Positions 48,801 to 60,800 of a DNA stretch of 64,000 nucleotides are shown here, piece by piece (position 1 is the stretch's first letter; each line of letters opens with the position of its first letter). The translations under genes were made by a program, and so were the position numbers. The notes beneath the pieces are model-generated. The model saw only the letters and a program-made list of their open reading frames with translations, was not told the origin of the DNA and did not search any database. Origin of the DNA: Eutreptiella sp. 'Long Island Sound 2002' (taxonomy: Eukaryota > Euglenozoa > Euglenophyceae > Eutreptiales > Eutreptiaceae). The stretch is from NCBI GenBank assembly GCA_964036045.1, contig OZ038382.1, positions 5,642,289 to 5,706,288 on the forward strand, read 5' to 3'.

Positions 48801-51800
48801 GGGGGCGGGGGGGCGTGTGCCCACCAACATCGCCCCCCTTCCCCCCCCCGACCCACCTGCCACCTCCACAGGCTGTCCCGCTCCCCAGGTCGCGTGTTGG
48901 CCGAAAGGTGTGCACCACCGCCTCCCCAAGTTACACCCCGACATCAGCTGTGCCCCTGGGCGGCAGTGGGGGGTCAGGCTGGCGATGCATGGCACCCAAA
49001 TACCGAGGGGGCGATTTCGGCCCAAACAACGGACATGTGTGCTCCCAAACCCCACAAAAACTGGCTGACATGGAGTTTGGAAGAAAAGAGGAAATTTGTG
49101 GGTATGCGCATGACGAAAAAAAGATAAAGGGTGCTGGCAGCCGGCCTAAAGAAACAAAGCAGCGGACGTGAAGCACAATACAGAGCAGCCGGTGCGCGAA
49201 CCTTGAAGCAAATTCACTTGGGCCATGAAATGGGATTTCCACTGCCGTGACTGCCTCGAGCATATCTCCAGCCGCCGACTCAGATCTTGGACCTGCAAAG
49301 CGGAAAGGCACCGCTGGAAAGCACGGAACAAAAATACAGCAAAACCACAAAACCTGTGGATCGTCTGGAGCCAAAATATTAAGACCGTATACGGTGTGCA
49401 CGAAATTCAGAAAAGGTGCACAAAAAGTTAGAAAGCGTGGGTGCGTTGTTGCATTCGCCTGAAATACCCCAGAACAACCACCCCTGCTGGACGGTCCTGT
49501 AGGCCCTCGAAACAGCACCGCGTGGTGGTAAGCCTTCCCCACGATCCACTTAATCATCCCCTGTAGGCAGTGGTCCATGCACCAAACATGGCACACTGTG
49601 AATACACCGTTGCAACTAGTGCTGTGACTGAGACATGCATGTTTGGAAAAAAGTGAAACGAAAAGGCAAAATCGCTCGTTTCATATGAAACGAAAAAAAT
49701 CAATCGATCGTTCAAACGAAAAATTAAAATTGCTCATTTCATTTTGGCAGAAAAAGTCTCAGTCACATCACAACTTGTAACACAACATGTCCCCATCATT
49801 TTGAGCACTTCAGCTGCCTCATATCATGCGTGCATTCGGCCACACTACCCATGGCCGTCCCCCTTGGACAGGCAACGCAAGTACACAGTTGAATAACTGT
49901 TGTAGCACATGTTTTGTTGTTCTCTTATCGCAGCCCTTTGCAGGCCCTTCACACTTGCAGCAACATGTACATGCACAACAGCGGTCCAAAGCTGCATGGC
50001 CCACATTTCACTGGCAACGGGGGGTACACATTTCAGAATGGTGATGATCAGGCACCGCCCACCCCCCCCCCCCGACATCGGGCAGCCAACCTGCAGGTTG
50101 CGTATCAGCACAGTTCCGGGGGGGCATAAGGCAGATGTATGGGAGGGCAGCAACCAGATGAACACGTCTGATGTTGCTGACCATCACACCGGAGACACCA
50201 TCTGATGGGCCAAGGGGCAGCAGGGTTCGTCAGTGCGCCTCCCTCCTGTTTCACCCTCCCAAAAGGGGAGTGGCCCAGGAGAGCGGTGGTTGCTGCTCAT
50301 TGGCAGGAGGCGGACACCAATCGCCAAGCAGCGATGGGCCGGCCGCACCTCCCCGTCCCGCACTTCGAATCCGCAACAACTTGCAGCCGCCAGCCCGGAG
50401 CGCTGCCCAAGCGCTCCAACAGGGGATCTGGCATATGAGTCTGCCTGGTGTTGGATGGCGACTTAAGTTTTTTCTTTCGGGGGGGGTGGCGGCCTCCCGC
50501 CCGAAGCATTGCACCAAAGCGGCCGAGCCACGGGCTGACTAGCGTCCATCTCAAACCGAAATTCAAACCGCCCAAACTGCAGGTATTTGCAGGTAATTCC
50601 AGTGGGTGAGCACCACTGCTCCAGGGCACCAAAGGTCTGCAGAAACCTGAAGGCCCGTGTCACACGCCGTACGAATAGAAATCGGTATTGAAGCGCAATG
50701 CAAAGACCAGAAGGAGAGAAAGCGAAAAGGTACACAAGCACCGACGCCCTCCAGCAGACCAAACAGGTGAGTCCCCTGGTCACTGGAGGTACCTCACGAA
50801 CAGGCCTGCGCTTGAAGGTGGTGTTGCAACCCCCTGCCCAGGCCACAACTTAGCGTTACCGGGGGGGGAAGGGGGGAGCGGAATGGCAGCCTGGGCTCCT
50901 CCGCTTCACCCACCCTGCCACCCACATCAGAAAACTCTCCCTCAGGGAAAAAATGATATCCATCAAAGATTCCCGAAATTGGAGGTCGAATTGCTGTACA
51001 CAAACTTTTTTTGGCCTCTGACCCACCCTTCCTCCCTCCCTCCCTCCCTCCCCCCAGTATAGCTAAAATTCGCCACTGAGCCATGGCCTGCCCCTGCCCC
51101 CCTTCGTGGATGACTGTAGGTTGCGCCCCATCCCCTATTGCCCTCCAACCGTTTTGCAACCGCCCGACGGCTACTGAATCCGCTCTCCAACCACCAGTAA
51201 CCGCTGTGGCCACCGCTCTTGGACCCTTTCTGCCCCCTATGTGACATTCTGTTGGGTTGCTGTTTCTTTACAGGGCCCTGGACAGTCACCCGTTCTTCCC
51301 GTCGCATGGTGCGTCGGGTTGCTGCGTTTTGTCGGCTGCTGCGGCCTGTGCTCCTGCTGGCGTTGTTTCCGCGTCCGCGGAGCCCCATCGTTGGTGTACT
51401 GGGGCCTGTGCTGGTTGCGGCAGGTGCCGTTTGTGAGTTAGCGGTGCCCAGTAGTTGGCGTACCGGGTTGTGCTGGTTGCTGCGGGGGTAGTTTGACGGT
51501 TTTTGCTGCCCACACACCTCCGCTCAGCGGTCGTCCACGACCTGTCTCACCACGTTTCCGTGTGCGTGAGGCCCAGGTGCCCCACTCCTCCGCGCGTTGT
51601 ACCGGCCATCACACCCTGGTCGCGCGTGCGCATGCAGCGCTCCTTGCCGGTCGCAGGTGGCGTGCGCTTCGCGGGTGGCGTGTGCGCCTGCGTGGTGTCC
51701 CTGGTGATTTACGGTGCACGGTGGCCGTGCCATCGTCCTTGGTTCTGCCCACCCCGGTTTTGTCGGAGGTTCCTTCCCTTTCCTGGCCCACCACTCCTTT

Positions 51801-54800
51801 CCACAGGGCGCCTCAGGGGCCCCAGCGGTGGCCCACTGGGTGCTGGATCCCCTGGGCGCAGGCGAACAATGACGTTGCGCTGCAGGGGCCCCAGCCCCCA
51901 GGGTTGGCCCTCTGGGTGCCCGATCCCCTGCGCGCACTCATCGTTCCACAGGACACCTCAGGGGCCTTGCTGGCCCACTGGATATCGGGTCTCCCGAGTG
52001 TTGCCGACCCCCCTGTGGGGTCACTCAGTCTCTTGGACGGCAGCTGTTCCTGTTGTGTGAAGTGGTGCCCCCCCCTCGAGGGCATTCCTGCTCACGAGGT
52101 GAGTGCACTACGGGCGTGAAATGTGTTCCACAAAGGCTGGCTGGATGCCGTGTCCGGTGTTGCCAGGGAAAGGAGGGGGGGGGGGTCTCCCGAGAGGTGC
52201 TCAATGTTGAAGGCGGGGGTACGGGGGGCGCCGCTCCCCCACCCCAGACCACCCCAGACCGCAAATCCGGGGTAGACCAGGGTCCAGGAGGTGGGCCATG
52301 AGCACCGGAGATGCATCCGCATGCCATCCACCAGCGGCTGTGGGTTTCGTTACTGCTGGACAAAGAGGCAGGGCACAGGGAGGCCCAACGCGACATGCCT
52401 TGTCCGTGGGGGTGGAGGGCGCGGGCGAACAGCGTGCGGCTTTCCTCATCAGCTCACTGTACGTCATCTGCAGAAGAGAGACGTCGCGGCGGGAGAAGGG
52501 GGGTCGCCTGCCCTGCAGCACTGGGCAGGAGGGGGGGGGGGTTGTCAGTGGGGTGCGCAGGGGGAACATGGACTTGGCATCATCACCCCCGGGCAGTTTT
52601 GCAGCCTGAACCCTTGCACAGTGCCACAAGTCAGCACCCCTGCCCCTCCCCCTTTGCGGCCTTGCCCATGCTCAACCTGCCGGCCTCTTCCCTGCACAGT
52701 GCCACAGTGGGGCGCCCAAGTCAAGCCCGGCCCCCCTCCTCTTTGCCCCTGTACTGCCCAGTACAACGAGACGCCCCACGTTCATATCAGGCCACAGGGG
52801 GGGGGGGGGGGATTTCTGCCTTGGGCCTCAATATGGTCAGGTTGCAGTGTCCGCATTAGGCTCTGGCCGCGCCTGCCCCACGGCTGTCATCGCCCTCTGT
52901 CCATCAAGCCGTAGCACAGCGCAATCTCAGTTCGAGTCGTGTTCATAAGCTCAGTCCTCATTACTGCAGCTCCTACACAAACGGACGCTTTGGACTCTAT
53001 TGGGTCATGCACACATCCGGGTCAGAGGTCACTTCCTTCCCGTGCTGCACTAACTGCTGGCCCCATTCGGCCACACCAGGTTGGGCATTGCTGGGGCCTT
53101 AGGTTGAAAACCCCAGTGGGTTCAGGTGCAGTTAAGGTCATTCTGCCTTGGAGGAGGGGCGGGGGGTCAGGGGGAAAGGCCACACAAGCCGGGGGAGGGG
53201 GGTGTCTGACCTGCAGCACTGCACAATAAAAGGGGAGTGGGGGGGGGGGGGGGCAGGCACACATTGGAGTGGAGGAGGGGGGGGGTTGGACCCGGGGGGG
53301 GGGGGGTCTGAGGGGAGAAGGGGGTTGACCCTCCTCCTTGACCACTGCTCCTTGAAAGGTTTCAGCACAAGAAAAAATTTTTGGCCTAAGGGGGGGGGGG
53401 ATTCTGTACGGGGATTTTTCCGCAGGGGAAAATTCCGCATGGGGAAAATTCCGCACCTGTCCCACAAAATCAAGGGGAAAATTCCGCACCTCCCAAATCT
53501 TCAGTGCATTGGAAGCAAAAGGGACCCTGGGATTGCGATCCCCAAAAGAACACAAATAAAACAAGACTAGATGTTGCTCAATGCACCAGCTGCATGAGCA
53601 CTCAGCGTGCATTAGCTGGAAAAAAAAACGTAAAATGGGACAAGTACTACGCACGTGCTTTTCGCTTTGCCATAAAATCAGCTGGGACTGCCTTTGGGGC
53701 AACACCCAATGCACGGCGTTTTTTCAAATGATCAAGAATTCGCAAGCTGTGTCCTTCAAGAACGTTGGCGGCCTTCAAAGCCTTCGCAGTTATCAATGAG
53801 AGTTCTGCCATGGAAGTAAATCCAGCTTCAGCCAATGGTCCAGCATACTGCTGGTACCCAAGGTTTTTCAGGAAGAGAAGCACATTGGCATCTGGTGTCA
53901 TTTTTACAGCGGGGCTGGCGACTTTTGACCTTTTCTTCGGCCTTTTGCTCTTGGATTTCTGGCGTGCATCATCTGTAGTTTCACTGCTGGTACTGCCACC
54001 ACTACTGCTGGTACTGCTGTCACTTGGACTGCTTTCAGAATCTGAATCAGATGAGGCACATGCAGGTGTAGGTGCAGATGCAGATGCATGTGCAGATGCA
54101 GGTGCAGATCCATCAACCCCATATTTCAAAATACAAGCCCGCTTGCCTGCACTTCGGTCGCATGTGCTTAACGCAAGTGACCAATTTTGGTTGTCTAAAT
54201 GGATCACAGATCACAGATCCTGGGACAAGGCAATGACCATTGTGCCTGATATCACCTCTGTAGATGGCGTGGCCCGCCGTTCACAAATTATTCGACTTCC
54301 TGCCCCCCCTTCCCTGTTGGTTGACAACACCTGCAGAAGAGCGGAAACAAAACAAGTGGGAGCGCGCAGCGAAGCACAAGGCATACGGTGACACAGTGGC
54401 TTACATGGACAAAATTCCGCACGGGGAAAATTCCGCACCTCCCCTAGAAAAATGAGGGGAAAATTCCCGCACCAAGATGAAATTTGGAATTTTCCCCGCG
54501 GAAAAATCCCCCCGCGGAATCCCCCCCTCCTGTATATTGCTGGTGAGCTGTGGATGGTTGCTGTGAATTCCTGGTGCTCTCTGGATGGTTGCTGTGAATT
54601 CCTGGTGCTCTCTGGATGGTTGCTGTGAATTCCTGGTGCTCTCTGGATGGTTGCTGTGAATTCCTGGTGCTCTCTGGATGCTTGCTGTTATTTCCTGGTG
54701 CTCTCTGGATGGTTGCTGTTAATCCCTAGTGGTCAAAGGATGTACAGTGCACAGGCAACTCAAAGCAATAAATCCATATTGGGCAGTGGTGAGCGATGCT

Positions 54801-57800
54801 ACCACCAGGCACTTATTCACCCTCGAGTTGCACCTGAAACTGCCAACCTAAAAAATTTTCCAAGACCCTGACACAGGCTTCCACCTGCATTGGAAGGGGG
54901 GGGGGCTGCTCTGAGGGGGGGGGGGGGGCTCCTCCTTCCTTTTTTTTTTGTTCTAATGCGTGTCTGGGGGGGGTGGGGCTACGTCGGAAGGGAGGGATGC
55001 CCGGCCTGTCCGGGTGCATAGGCAGGGGACAGGGGCGCTGCGCAGGGGCGGGTGGTCCACAGCGGCATAACAAGACAGCCAGTACAGACTTCGCCTGTCA
55101 AAATCCGGTTGTGGCATGAGACACCTCCCTCTCCTTTTGCCATGATGACAGCCCATGAGCCCGAAGTGCATTTGTGCCACACCACACCTCCCGATGCCCT
55201 CTCCCACTGGCGATGTGTGCAGATTGTGAGGAAGCGGAAAACCCCGTCCACCACTGGGACGGGCCCTCCCGTGCCTCCTGCTGCTGCGTGGGCATGGGAT
55301 ACACCCCCCCACCCACCCACCCGTGACATCTGCGCTGGACGACCGCAGGGAGGCATCAATAGTGCTGGCCTCGGGACTGCTACCCACGACCTCCAACGGT
55401 CCCCAGTGAAATATCGAATGTGTAACAGGACGCCGCTGGCTGGTCCCCTCGGCGACACAGACACAGACCCCCCACCACCACCGAAACACTTTCCCAAATC
55501 GCACAACAATCCGTGCTCCGCTCTGCCTGCGCACCTTTTCTGTGGGCTCGGTCTCTTCATTCAAGACGCTTTGCGAACACTCCAACCCCACATCGGTGTC
55601 CATGTCCTCGTTATCTGAAGGACATGGAGTATGGGGGAATGGACAAGACCCCAAAGGATCCGGTGCATACGCCGATTGCCCACCCCCGTGTGCGCCTGGG
55701 ACCCTCACAACAGAGGGTGCCAAGGTGATGTTGGGGGTCAGATCTACAGCAAACTGCCGGTTTAGGGGGGGAGGCTGAGAGTATTGCACACACACACACG
55801 CACACGCACGCACACACGCGCGCGCGTACACACACACACACACACACACACACATGCCACCGTTCCCAGTGTCTCTTCTTCGGAGGGAGGGCTGTGGACA
55901 CAATTACAGAGTCCACGAGAGATCAACAAACCGATTTCAGGGTGGGCGAACCAGAAAGGCCAGCGTCACTGGCTGCGACACGTGGAGCGGCCCATGTGTG
56001 ATTTATTTTCATCGCGGAAATCCTCCAAATTGCTGTGATTATGTGTGTCCGGTCCGGTCCTTGTATGCAATCCTCCTCCCCCCAGGGGTTTTGACCGATA
56101 GTGGTCCGGGATTTGCACCGCCAATGGCGCTGGAAATGCTTTCTGCGTGCCTACAGCGGAATGCAAATTTTCAGTTTCGCCCTACTTCAGTATACTCGAA
56201 ATGCTCAGGACTAAATGAGAATTCAAATATGACAATAAAACCTGTTCAAACAATATATCACTTTACAACACAACATTTATAGAGGATGTTCCCAGGGCAA
56301 ATTATGCTGTGTGTCCCCAGAGGGGGCTGTTTGAAACGATCCTGCTACAACCTACCCCCCAGCTATCTACAACCTACCTCCCAGCTATCTACAACCTACC
56401 TCCCAGCTATCTACAACCTACCTCCCAGCTATCTCTCAAAACCAAGGGGCTGGGGGCTGGGCAGGCTGGTGGAGGGGGGGGGGGGGGCTCGGGCCGTGAA
56501 GTTCATTCAGAATCTTGCATTGGAAGCCAACCAGACCTGGAGTGGGGGTCAAGTGCTGGTACATTTTGCTTGTGACTAGACCCAGCGTGCAGAGGCACAC
56601 GTGACAGTGGATGCGGAATGCACTAACCGGCTGTCACCTGTGGCCTTGTGCCTACCCACACCGAGATCAAGCTGCAGAGGACAGAGCAGGAGACCAGAAC
56701 TTGAGCCACTACCAAGGCCAGGAGACATTCGATAGTGCACAGCATGAGCTCAAGGTAACATTCAGCACTGGTGCAGGGCAGTTTAGCGGAGGCTTTCAAT
56801 GTGGGGGGCTGGGGGGGGCGGGTGTTCTGTTGCCCAAAGAGGACCAAGGGTGGGGGGAAGGACTGCGGGGGGGGGGGGGTGCTCAGGCCCATTTTCTAGA
56901 CCCCCCACCCCCGGGGGCTCCCGTGACAGGAGCCCTGGACGGGCCAGCAGGGGGTTCGGGGGTGGGCGGTACCCCAACATATACCTCAAATCCCCACCCC
57001 ACCCCTTGAGGAGGTGGAGAAAGGGTGTGCAGGGGGGTTTAGCAGTCTGAGGACCAGTCCTGGCTTGTAAATTGGGCCGCTGTGCAGACAAAACGTCTAA
57101 AATTTGAAAAATTACGGCATGATATACCCCTCAAAATGATCAGCGTGTTGTGGCGATCTTTAACCATTCACTGAATCGCTCGAGCCCATCCAAAATGTTC
57201 CATTGGAAATCTCCCTACGCCGCAGCACCATGTACCAGTGCCAGGGGGTTGGGGTTTGGGGGGTCCTCGGGTTGGCTGGGAGTATTTGTGTCCAGGGAGT
57301 TGGGGTTTGGGGGGTCCTCGGGTTGGTTGGGAGTCATTGTGTTCAGGGGCACACACACACACACACACACACACACCCTGTTCAATTCTGGGCATACCAC
57401 CATAAATGAGAGGCACGCATCGCTGCCATGCCTCTTTATGGCAAAAGAGTCCCCCAAAAGAAGCTTGGGAGGGCAACATATCCAGTGACTAGTTTGAATT
57501 ACTTTCATCGTATTAGGTTGGGTTGCTGAAAGCAACAGGATTCCAAAGCGGGCAGGAATCAAGTTGACGACATATTCCTTTCCTTCTCAGAGTCCCCACA
57601 ACCAGGAGGAATCAAAAGGCTATGCAACCCTTGCCTTCTGGGGTTCCAAGGTGGGGAGGAATAAATTGCTACATAACCCCTCCCCCTTGTCCAGGTCCTG
57701 AAACAGGGGAAATGCATCAAAATTAATCTTCATGTTTTTCTATCGTATTTGAAGTCTGCATTCAATTCTGAGCATATTGAGTATAAGCATGTGGGGCACA

Positions 57801-60800
57801 ACCAAAAATCTACCCCTTGAACTGGGCAAACAAAACATTTGGGCGACGTTGACGCCATGACCCCTGAATTGCTATCTCCCAATACCTGGAGGGGAGGCCG
57901 GGGGGGGGGGGGGGACAACGACCCCACCCCCCACACACACAAGGTGTATGTCACTTTGCATGGCAGGAAACTTCTCTGTGTTGTGTTCGGCTCTGCCTTT
58001 CCTGCAAGGTGGCCACTGGCCCTGACCTTAGCCCAAGGTAGGGCTCGGGTTAGCAGGGCCTTGGGCCCAACCCTAATCAAGACTCATTGATGGACCAAGC
58101 TCATGCGGAAGGTAATATTGCACACCGCACACAACATCCAACATTGCACAGTGCACAATGCGCACGTTGAACACTGCACACTTGTGCACCCAGCAAACTG
58201 CACTCCATGCCGCACACTCCACACACCACGCACTCTGCACACTGCACTTTGCGCATTGTGCAATGCTCATGTTGCACACTACACACTATGCACACCATGT
58301 ACAGCGCCCGACATACTCTGCACACTGCACCTTGCACCTTATTTTTGATGTCGAAATGGACTGTTACCGAGGTCTTGCAACTTTTTGTGTACTGAAAAGG
58401 GGCAAAAGCGGACCCAAGATGTAAAAAGATGTATGCAGAGACTTACTTTTATTCGAGCACTTGTTTGATATCACTGTTGGGAAGACACATTGTTGCCCCT
58501 TTTTCCTGCAATGGCCATATTTCAAGGGTTGTGTGTGGTAGATACGGCCACCAATCGCTCAAACGGCCTAAGCCACCTGTTTGAGCATCTCAAAATAGTG
58601 TAGGATCACTTTTCAAAAAATGTGTTTGTGACCGGTTTTGGGTCGTTTTCCAGCCGTTTACCAAGCCTCTTGGGGAACTTCCATGGGCCATCAAGGGTCA
58701 AATTTGGCGTGCCGCAGGTGTGGCAGGCGCTGCAGACTGGAAACAATTCTCTTCCAACCCCCAAAAAGCCGAGACTTACGTTTGGATGCACAAAAAGACC
58801 ATTCGGTGGCGATTGAGGGCATTTGTCAAAAAAAATGGCACCCAAATAGGGGGTGATTGATCTGTTGACACCGTCACTCTTTACAAAGGAGAGACTACTG
58901 CCCCGGCTCAATGCGCAAAGCATGGGGCATCCATTGTACTAGCTGACTTATTCTGAAGGCGCACTGTAGAGCGCGCCTGGCGTTTTTCTGGCTGTTTTTT
59001 TTTGGGGAGGGGGGATTTCTGACAGTTACGCGAACCCACCACCTGCACTTGCAGGCCCGTGACTGGCTGCCACCATGGTGTTTTCTGCTCAAACTTTGTG
59101 TGGTTCAACTTCGTACTCATAGGTATCAAGCACCAGAATTTTGGCAGGAACCAAACCACCAAGACAGAGCTCTGATTTTGTCATTTCGCGCGTGTGGCTG
59201 CTGCTGCTTGATGCTTGCTAAAACGGGTGGCTGCACCGACACCCAATACACCTACACCCAACATAAAACGGCTGTTGCCCCCCAAGGTTTTCAACAGATA
59301 CTTGGGGAGCAGGAGCAGCAGGCCCCTGGCCATACCCGAATCAGCATGCACGGTTGCCCAACATCAGCTGTTTGTGTGCTCACATTCTCTGGCTCCGACC
59401 CTCATTACACACCTGTGGCCCTTCCAATGCCAACCGCAAAGGTTTGGTGATCTTGGCTTGTCTGTGCAGCAGACGCACTCGTCTGGCGATCTTGACTGGT
59501 CTGTGCAGAAACAAAGCGACCGTTTACGGAAAGAGAAGGGCACTGCCGCCTTTCCAATTGCTCGGACTCATTTGACAGGCCCCCTAGCCCCCACGGGGAC
59601 GGCCCGAACATCACTAGACTCGATAATCATGCAAAACCCGGGGGTTATTTTGGAAGGAGCACAAGGGGGTCCAGAAAAGTCACGATTTGCCCTGTGTTGA
59701 CCCTATCGAGCCCCCACTCCCACAATCAAATTCCGACTTCCTCAGGATCCAAAGCTCCGGGGCTTCACGCAGCCCTTGTGACAATCCAAAGGTGTAACTC
59801 GGTTTACAAGCAAACAAATCGAGTGACTGAGCCCCGCTCTGCATTCTCCATATCGCACCCGCACCAGTGCAAACGGTGGGGGCGTATCATTGACAAAAAT
59901 GGAGCACAGCAGGGCACACTTGCTGAAGGCTTTGCGTACACTGCGCTTCCATGTCCCGGGAATCGATTATGTCACCGTTGAGGACGAGAGAGTACTCAAG
60001 CTCTGCACAATAGAGCGTAGGAGTGGAATGCAGAACAGAACTGAGCTAGAAGCTGACTTGCACCTTCACATTCTGCTTGTTTTCCCGCTGGTTGGGGGTG
60101 AGTTGGACCATGGGGCTGTTGCCGTCAGACCAGAGGTGATGAAAGGGGACTACAACACCAGACATGCCACCAACTTGTGGCAGGAATCCCGTCTCGTTAG
60201 AACTCAGCCCTGTATGATGTGCCACTCAGGAATGCCTGTCCCGCTCACAACCGGAACTCATCAGGAACGTGCTACGTCCAATACATGGCTCAGTAGGGCC
60301 CAGCTCCGCCCGGTTTCGTCTGGCTTGACGGACGGCAGTGGCAAGCCTGTACAACATTCTTCGCACAGAGGAGCTTCCGTTGTGGCAACGACTCCGTTGT
60401 GGCAACGACTGCACTTAATTGTTCTGGAAGCTCTCCCATTCTATATCCTCCGTCTTCCAGCCCCCTTCCTTTCACACACAGTCCATTCTGGCCCCGAAAC
60501 ATTGCTGTGTGCGCCAGGGAGGCAGAGACACTGTTGTTTCAGCAGCCAAAATTTCGCAGGGCATCCTCTCTACCGCTCAGATTTTCCTTTGTGCCTGAGT
60601 CTTGTTCTTTTACTCTTTTGTGGCAATGTGGGGGTTTTCCCCTTCACTTATGTGGATCATGGCCTTGTGAATGGTGCCCTAAGATGTGGTGGGATCCACT
60701 CGAGCCACGATAAAACGGCTTCGATTACGAGGAGGGGTTGTGCACAGGAAATTCTGCAGCAGCTTACTCTGGCGCAACAAAATCTGCACAAATTCTTACA

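Noticed and set aside
50540-50680. Minus-strand frame [20 protein letters not shown] as an exon
   Set aside because: No splice sites in a phase compatible with the exons on either side, and no coiled-coil pattern.
50963-51517. 184-codon minus frame rich in Thr/Ala/Arg
   Set aside because: Driven by a degenerate CAACCAGCACA-type repeat; no motif and no clear splice boundaries.
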